NCBI GenBank assembly: GCA_003157175.1
Contig: PMIQ01000189.1
Coordinates: 7,567-24,392 of the forward strand
Direction: 5' to 3'
DNA: 16,826 nt
Source of the DNA: Chloroflexota bacterium
Lineage (GTDB): Bacteria; Chloroflexota; Limnocylindria; Limnocylindrales; CSP1-4
In this document: positions 15,042-16,826 of the stretch, in pieces
Layout: the number at the start of each line of letters is the position of its first letter
Numbering within the stretch: the first letter of the stretch is position 1
Position numbers and translations under genes: made by a program
The notes under the pieces: model-generated
Seen by the model: only the letters and a program-made list of their open reading frames with translations
The model's database searches: none
Told to the model about the DNA's origin: nothing

Positions 15042-15386
15042 TAGATCTCCTCCCATTCCGGCGGGCGGATCGAATTGCCTGCGGCGGTCAGGGGTGGCAG
15101 GAAGGCAAGCGAGCAAACGACATTCCCGCGGGAACACCTCCTTTCGGCTGTATCGACCACCATCCACGGCACGGCGATCTTGCCGTGGCGCCCGTTGGGG
15201 CCGCCCCCTCGTTCTTATCTCCTCGGGCGGTCTCAACAAGCGACGACGGGACTCTACGGCTGCCCGCTTATCCGCGGCTTATCTGGCGGATGCCTCCGCC
15301 GTCGAGCCCCGGGCGTCCGGCCTGCCCGGGTCCGCCGGTCACGCGCCGCGCCTCGACGGGCCGACGCGCGCAGGAGCCAACCGGGC
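15042..15386 (-). promoter_or_regulatory. Structured leader of the clan CD-like gene
   Basis: This 345-base stretch between the glycosyltransferase stop and the peptidase-like start has no full gene on either strand. It contains hairpins GGCGGA/TCCGCC (15285-15290 with 15295-15300) and CCACGGCA/TGCCGTGG (15164-15171 with 15181-15188), then a very strong Shine-Dalgarno, AAAGGAGGTG (15144-15135), and a perfect palindrome TTCCCGCGGGAA (15123-15134). I compared it mentally with c-di-GMP, ydaO, cobalamin, TPP and SAM switches and found no match. No convincing promoter was identified. Confidence 0.45.
15088..15123 (-). CDS. Mini-ORF (11 aa) in the leader
   Basis: The ATG at 15123-15121 follows AAAGGAGGTG by 11 bases and encodes MSFARLPSCHP, ending in TGA 46 bases before the peptidase-like GTG. 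The Shine-Dalgarno is near-perfect, better than that of any gene in the window, which is why the ORF is listed. The spacing is on the long side and the palindrome lies between site and start. It may be a leader peptide that controls access to the next start, or the site may be fortuitous. Confidence 0.35.
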   Translation of the reverse strand: MSFARLPSCHP

Positions 15387-16793
15387 TCAGCGTTCCGGCG
15401 CCGCGCTCCGCGAGCTGTCCCACCTCGTTTCGCCGGACCCGTCGTGAGCCATCTTCTCGTACCGCACCGGGCCGCCTCGGAGGGCGAGGTTCAGCAGCGC
15501 TCGCGGCATGACCGCCAGCCAGAGCGCGTTGAACAGCGAGACTCGCAATGCGCGGCGCGCCCGCTCGGCGCCACCCAGCGCCCGACCGTCTGGCCGCGTT
15601 TCCCAGCGCAGAGCGTCCCAGCCGAGGCCTGCGCTGATGCCCAGGTAGGCGGCCAGGAGGGCGACCAGCGACCGCTTTCGGCCGGTCACCGCCGTCGCAG
15701 CCGCCGCGCCGACCACGACGGCCGGAACCGCCAGCTGACCGACGTAGGCAACGAAATCCAGCCGCGAGGCGGCCGAAAGCCGGGCGCTCGAGAGGACCGC
15801 CGGTCCGTGCTCGAAAGCACGCCGCAGGCCTCCCTCGGCCCAGCGCAGCCGCTGCCGCCACAACCCTGAGAGAGCCCGGACCGGTTCCTCCCACACTTCC
15901 GCGTCTATCGCCCACGCAACTCGCTCGCCTGTTATCGCCGCAACTCGACTCGAGAGGTCGATGTCCTCGGTCAGGGCGGTTGCTCTCCAGCCACCCGCCG
16001 CAGCTAGCAACTCACGCCTGATCATGATCCCGTTGCCGCGGAACTCGGAGCAGCCCCCCAATGCCCATCGACCTCTGTTCAGCTCGCCGTCCAGGGTCTG
16101 CTCGTCGGCCTGAGCGCCGGCCAGAAAGCCGGTCTCGGCGTCGATGATCCGACGCCTGGCGGTAACCGCCTTCGCGCCGGCGGCGAAATATCCGGCCGCG
16201 CGGCGCAGGAAGCAGGGCTCGATGCGCGCGTCCGCGTCGAGCACCAGGATCACATCGCCGCGGCAGACATCGGGCTGGGCGGCGGACAGGGCGGCTCCCT
16301 TCCCGTCCGGCAGACCCTCGCCTCTTCGCCGGATCACGCGCGTGACGCTTTCGATCCCTAGCTCCCGGGCGGCCGCGGTCACAACCTCACCGCTGCCGTC
16401 AACTGAGCGATCGTCCACGACAATCAACTCGAAAAGGATTCCGCCACCGGCCGAACGGTAGTCCTGGCCGGCCACGTCGCGCAGGAGCCGCGGCAGCACC
16501 CCGGCTTCATCGCGCGCGCCAACCAGGATCGTGAACGTCGGCGATTTCGGCGCCGCGTCGAGAGCCTGTGCCGCTTCCTCCGGTGAGATGGGCGGACGCC
16601 GCGTCGCAATTGCCACCGGAATCGCGCACCCGATTGCGACGCCCGCGGTGCCAAGCGCGACGAGGTTCCCAAACCGATTCCGGCCCGCCAGGAAGCCCAC
16701 CGCGGCTCCGCCTGCGAGGATGCCCGCTGCCGCTGCCCGCCACGCCATCGGCGTCGCCGGTATGACTTCTGGCGCCGGCTCGTTTGCCGTCAC
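15387..16793 (-). CDS. Membrane glycosyltransferase, GT2 family (5' end may extend past the window)
   Basis: 468 aa from the GTG at 16793; the frame stays open to the window edge at 16826, so the true start could lie outside, or at the ATG at 16748. N-terminal hydrophobic segments (about 18-70) precede a GT-A domain: TFTILVGARDEAGVLPRLL, VVDDRSVDGS (nucleotide-binding Asp), VLDADARIE (metal-binding DxD), ALTEDIDLS (TED, catalytic base) and RQRLRWAEGG (Q-x-x-RW). These are the motifs of processive-type GT2 enzymes such as cellulose/hyaluronan synthases and NodC. Three C-terminal hydrophobic stretches complete a membrane topology. It would transfer sugars from a nucleotide donor to an envelope polysaccharide or lipid. 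Substrate cannot be told from sequence. Confidence 0.9.
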   Translation of the reverse strand: MTANEPAPEVIPATPMAWRAAAAGILAGGAAVGFLAGRNRFGNLVALGTAGVAIGCAIPVAIATRRPPISPEEAAQALDAAPKSPTFTILVGARDEAGVLPRLLRDVAGQDYRSAGGGILFELIVVDDRSVDGSGEVVTAAARELGIESVTRVIRRRGEGLPDGKGAALSAAQPDVCRGDVILVLDADARIEPCFLRRAAGYFAAGAKAVTARRRIIDAETGFLAGAQADEQTLDGELNRGRWALGGCSEFRGNGIMIRRELLAAAGGWRATALTEDIDLSSRVAAITGERVAWAIDAEVWEEPVRALSGLWRQRLRWAEGGLRRAFEHGPAVLSSARLSAASRLDFVAYVGQLAVPAVVVGAAAATAVTGRKRSLVALLAAYLGISAGLGWDALRWETRPDGRALGGAERARRALRVSLFNALWLAVMPRALLNLALRGGPVRYEKMAHDGSGETRWDSSRSAAPER

Positions 16794-16826
16794 GCCGTCC
16801 GGCCCGCGGCGCGGCCCGTCATCGTC

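Noticed and set aside
15042..15386. Known riboswitch class (c-di-GMP, ydaO, cobalamin, TPP, SAM) ahead of the peptidase-like gene
   Set aside because: None of the diagnostic conserved motifs could be found by eye, so only a generic structured leader is reported.

Overview
The window looks like a chromosomal segment of a high-GC bacterium, most plausibly a Chloroflexota member. This placement is inferred from high GC content, T-box-controlled synthetase genes, a Pro/Thr-linker lipoprotein and the gene order; no phylogenetic marker was searched. All recognisable genes except one lie on the minus strand, so transcription mostly runs from high to low coordinates. Long open frames on the plus strand opposite mutS2, pheT, pheS and thrS are antisense shadows.

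Positions 1-11250 hold a translation and housekeeping block. In transcription order it is tRNA-Val(GAC), a T-box leader, thrS, infC, rpmI, rplT, a second T-box leader, pheS, pheT, cvpA, an alkylpurine DNA glycosylase and the first part of mutS2 (cut by the left edge). The order thrS-infC-rpmI-rplT-pheS-pheT matches the enterobacterial cluster, and the cvpA...mutS2 tail resembles that downstream of pheST in Bacillus. Both leaders have readable specifier codons (UUC for Phe, ACC for Thr), T-box boxes and terminator hairpins, so each synthetase should respond to its own uncharged tRNA. infC has its own promoter and appears to start at an AUC codon, which fits the known autoregulation of IF3 through non-canonical initiation. 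One plus-strand lipoprotein gene sits between thrS and infC and breaks the ancestral cluster.

Positions 11251-16826 are an accessory, envelope-oriented region. In transcription order: a membrane GT2 glycosyltransferase (possibly cut by the right edge); a 345-base structured leader with a mini-ORF; a secreted protein with the His-Gly ... Cys layout of clan CD cysteine peptidases (caspase/gingipain/CHAT type); a tightly coupled exported protein resembling the propeptide (PepSY/FTP-like) half of metallopeptidases; a beta-propeller-like lipoprotein; and a decaying stretch with broken small ORFs and a lipoprotein gene interrupted by an in-frame TAA. The peptidase-like / propeptide-like pair is the best candidate for an undescribed system; its function is inferred from sequence pattern only.
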